Both the position numbers and the translations under genes were made by a program. Under the pieces are notes generated by a model. It was given only the letters and a program-made list of their open reading frames with translations, was not told the DNA's origin and made no database searches. DNA of 64,000 nucleotides from assembly GCF_001402915.1 (NCBI RefSeq), contig NZ_CP012945.1, positions 558,001 through 622,000 of the forward strand. The letters are read 5' to 3'. Origin of the DNA: Devosia sp. A16. GTDB lineage: Bacteria; Pseudomonadota; Alphaproteobacteria; Rhizobiales; Devosiaceae. How positions within the stretch are numbered: position 1 is the first letter of the stretch; each line of letters opens with the position of its first letter. This document shows, piece by piece, positions 62,860 to 64,000 of the stretch.

Positions 62860-63755
62860 CAGCGAATTCCAGAACTCATGAGGCCGCGCACATAGTAGCG
62901 CTGCAGGATGATCGCGAGGGCGACCAGCGGAATGGTAACGACGGTGACGCCGGCGAACAGCGGCCCGTCGAGCGGGAAGTTGGGGACGCTCTTGAACCCC
63001 GAGATGGCCACTTGGGCGATCTGCATGTTGGGATCCTGGATGATGACGAGCGGCCAGAGATAGGCGTTCCAGCTCCAGATGAACTGGATGAGAACGAGCG
63101 TTGCCAGCGCCGGCTTCACGTTGGGAAGCGCGATGCGCCAGAAGATCCTGAGCGTCGAGGCACCGTCGACGCGGGCAGCATCGTCGAGCTCGACCGGGAT
63201 CGACTGGAAGGCCTGCCGCATTAGGAAGATGCCGAACGGGCTGCAGGCGAAGGGCAGGAACAGCGCCGGATAGGTCGAGACCAGCCCCATGCCGCGCACC
63301 ACCTCGTAGAGCGGCACCAGGATCACCTCCAGCGGCACGAACGACGTCAGCAGCAGGATGACGAAGATGGTGTTGCGCAGTGGGAAGCGCAGGCGGGCGA
63401 AGGCGTAGCCGGCCAGCGTTGAGGTCAGCACCGCGATGATCACCTGCCCGCCGCTCGCGACAATGGTGTTGAACAGCGTGCGGCCAAAATTCAGCTGCGT
63501 GAACAGCGCCGTGTAGTTCTCGAGCGTCGGGAATGGCGGCAGGAAGGTCCAGATGGTCAGCGGGTAGCGAAACTTCACCACATCGTCGGTGGATTTGAGC
63601 GACGAGAGCGCCGACCAGACGATGGGGAACGCGAAGATCACCGTGATGATGAGGAGCGTGATCGCCCCGAACACCATGCGCGAGTTCCACACCGTCTTCG
63701 ATTTGGCGGCGGCCGTAGTGGCAGCGGCGGGGGCGGAAATTGCCTGGTCGGTCAT
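62859..63755 (-). CDS. ABC transporter permease (MalG/UgpE-like)
   Basis: This 298-residue inner-membrane permease has six TM helices and the EAA loop ELDDAARVDGASTLRIFWRIALP. It belongs to the carbohydrate-uptake family, though some import other small solutes. It overlaps the second permease (TGATG). Confidence 0.92.
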   Translation of the reverse strand: MTDQAISAPAAATTAAAKSKTVWNSRMVFGAITLLIITVIFAFPIVWSALSSLKSTDDVVKFRYPLTIWTFLPPFPTLENYTALFTQLNFGRTLFNTIVASGGQVIIAVLTSTLAGYAFARLRFPLRNTIFVILLLTSFVPLEVILVPLYEVVRGMGLVSTYPALFLPFACSPFGIFLMRQAFQSIPVELDDAARVDGASTLRIFWRIALPNVKPALATLVLIQFIWSWNAYLWPLVIIQDPNMQIAQVAISGFKSVPNFPLDGPLFAGVTVVTIPLVALAIILQRYYVRGLMSSGIR

Positions 63756-64000
63756 CAGGATGCTCCACGCTTGCCGCGCAGGGCGAGGCCTTGGATGACG
63801 GTGATCACGACCAGCATCAGCAGCATGACGACAACGCTGGCTGCCGCCTGGCCGGGCGAATTGAAGAGGAAGGCCTGGGCGTAGGAGAAGTACGCGAGGT
63901 TGGAGGTCTGCCCGTTCGGCCCGCCGGAGGTGAGGATCTGGATCGGGGTGAAGAGGCGCGCCGCCGCGATGGTGGTCATGAACAGCGAGAGCACGATGCT
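63755..64000 (-). CDS. ABC transporter permease (MalF/UgpA-like), cut by window end
   Basis: The C-terminal ~81 residues (LFTPIQILTSGGPNGQTSNLAYFSYAQAFLF then two hydrophobic stretches) match the end of MalF-type permeases. The rest lies past the window. It is the first visible gene of the catabolic operon, and the binding protein and ATPase must be further upstream. Confidence 0.85.
   Translation of the reverse strand, partial: SIVLSLFMTTIAAARLFTPIQILTSGGPNGQTSNLAYFSYAQAFLFNSPGQAAASVVVMLLMLVVITVIQGLALRGKRGAS

Noticed and set aside
61663-63768. 701-residue minus frame joining the M24 gene and the permease region
   Set aside because: The upstream part is an out-of-frame reading of the permease. 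The M24 domain begins at the ATG at 62859.

Overview
This window is high-GC alphaproteobacterial chromosome. Its gene content points to Hyphomicrobiales, most like Devosia or a relative: HWE-family kinases, ROSE-type RNA thermometers in front of hsp20 genes, a usg gene, rhizobial-type outer-membrane beta-barrels, and many small DUF6894/DUF982/DUF2934 proteins. The genus is an inference from gene content only.

Layout. Positions 1-21.6 kb form a stress and signalling region: Crp/Fnr regulators, PAS and HWE histidine kinases, an Hsp20, a cold-shock protein beside a second-type S21 gene, a minus-strand operon of small envelope proteins (DUF3618, holin-like YqjE, two others), a DUF892 protein and an orphan treZ. 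Two divergent regulator genes at 14.0-15.3 kb (a receiver protein and a Crp/Fnr protein) are each interrupted by one in-frame stop codon.

Positions 21.6-38.8 kb are a surface-polysaccharide locus. It has wecB-wecC-wecG for ManNAcA synthesis and transfer, a Wzx flippase, a Wzz/GumC co-polymerase, two GT4 glycosyltransferases, a GINT1-like protein, FemAB-like and CapK-like proteins, a secreted GH5 glycanase and a heparinase II/III lyase. No polymerase or initiating transferase is seen. Its intergenic gaps carry palindromic repeats, including a ~190 bp element present twice.

A tRNA-Met(CAT) gene at 38883-38959 marks the left end of a ~10.5 kb island. Its 3' end is repeated (16 of 17 bases) at 49409-49425. 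The island has no visible integrase. It holds decayed phage-like genes, a DUF6471 protein, two beta-barrels, duplicated small-gene modules with near-identical terminator hairpins, a LigD-type ligase and an SRAP (YedK/HMCES) protein with an altered active-site residue.

Positions 49.4-54.5 kb are core chromosome: an esterase, groES-groEL, usg and a second hsp20 with the same promoter and ROSE leader as the first. Positions 54.6-64.0 kb (cut by the window end) are a co-directional catabolic cluster: a cyanuric acid amidohydrolase/barbiturase-family enzyme translationally coupled to a signal-peptide-less NMT1/THI5-like protein, a GntR/FCD regulator with a candidate operator, two amidohydrolases (one lacking the HxH metal motif), a TIM-barrel isomerase, a creatinase-like M24 protein and two ABC permeases. 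Together they suggest uptake and ring opening of an N-heterocycle whose identity is not known. This cluster and the tRNA island are the two most interesting parts of the window.
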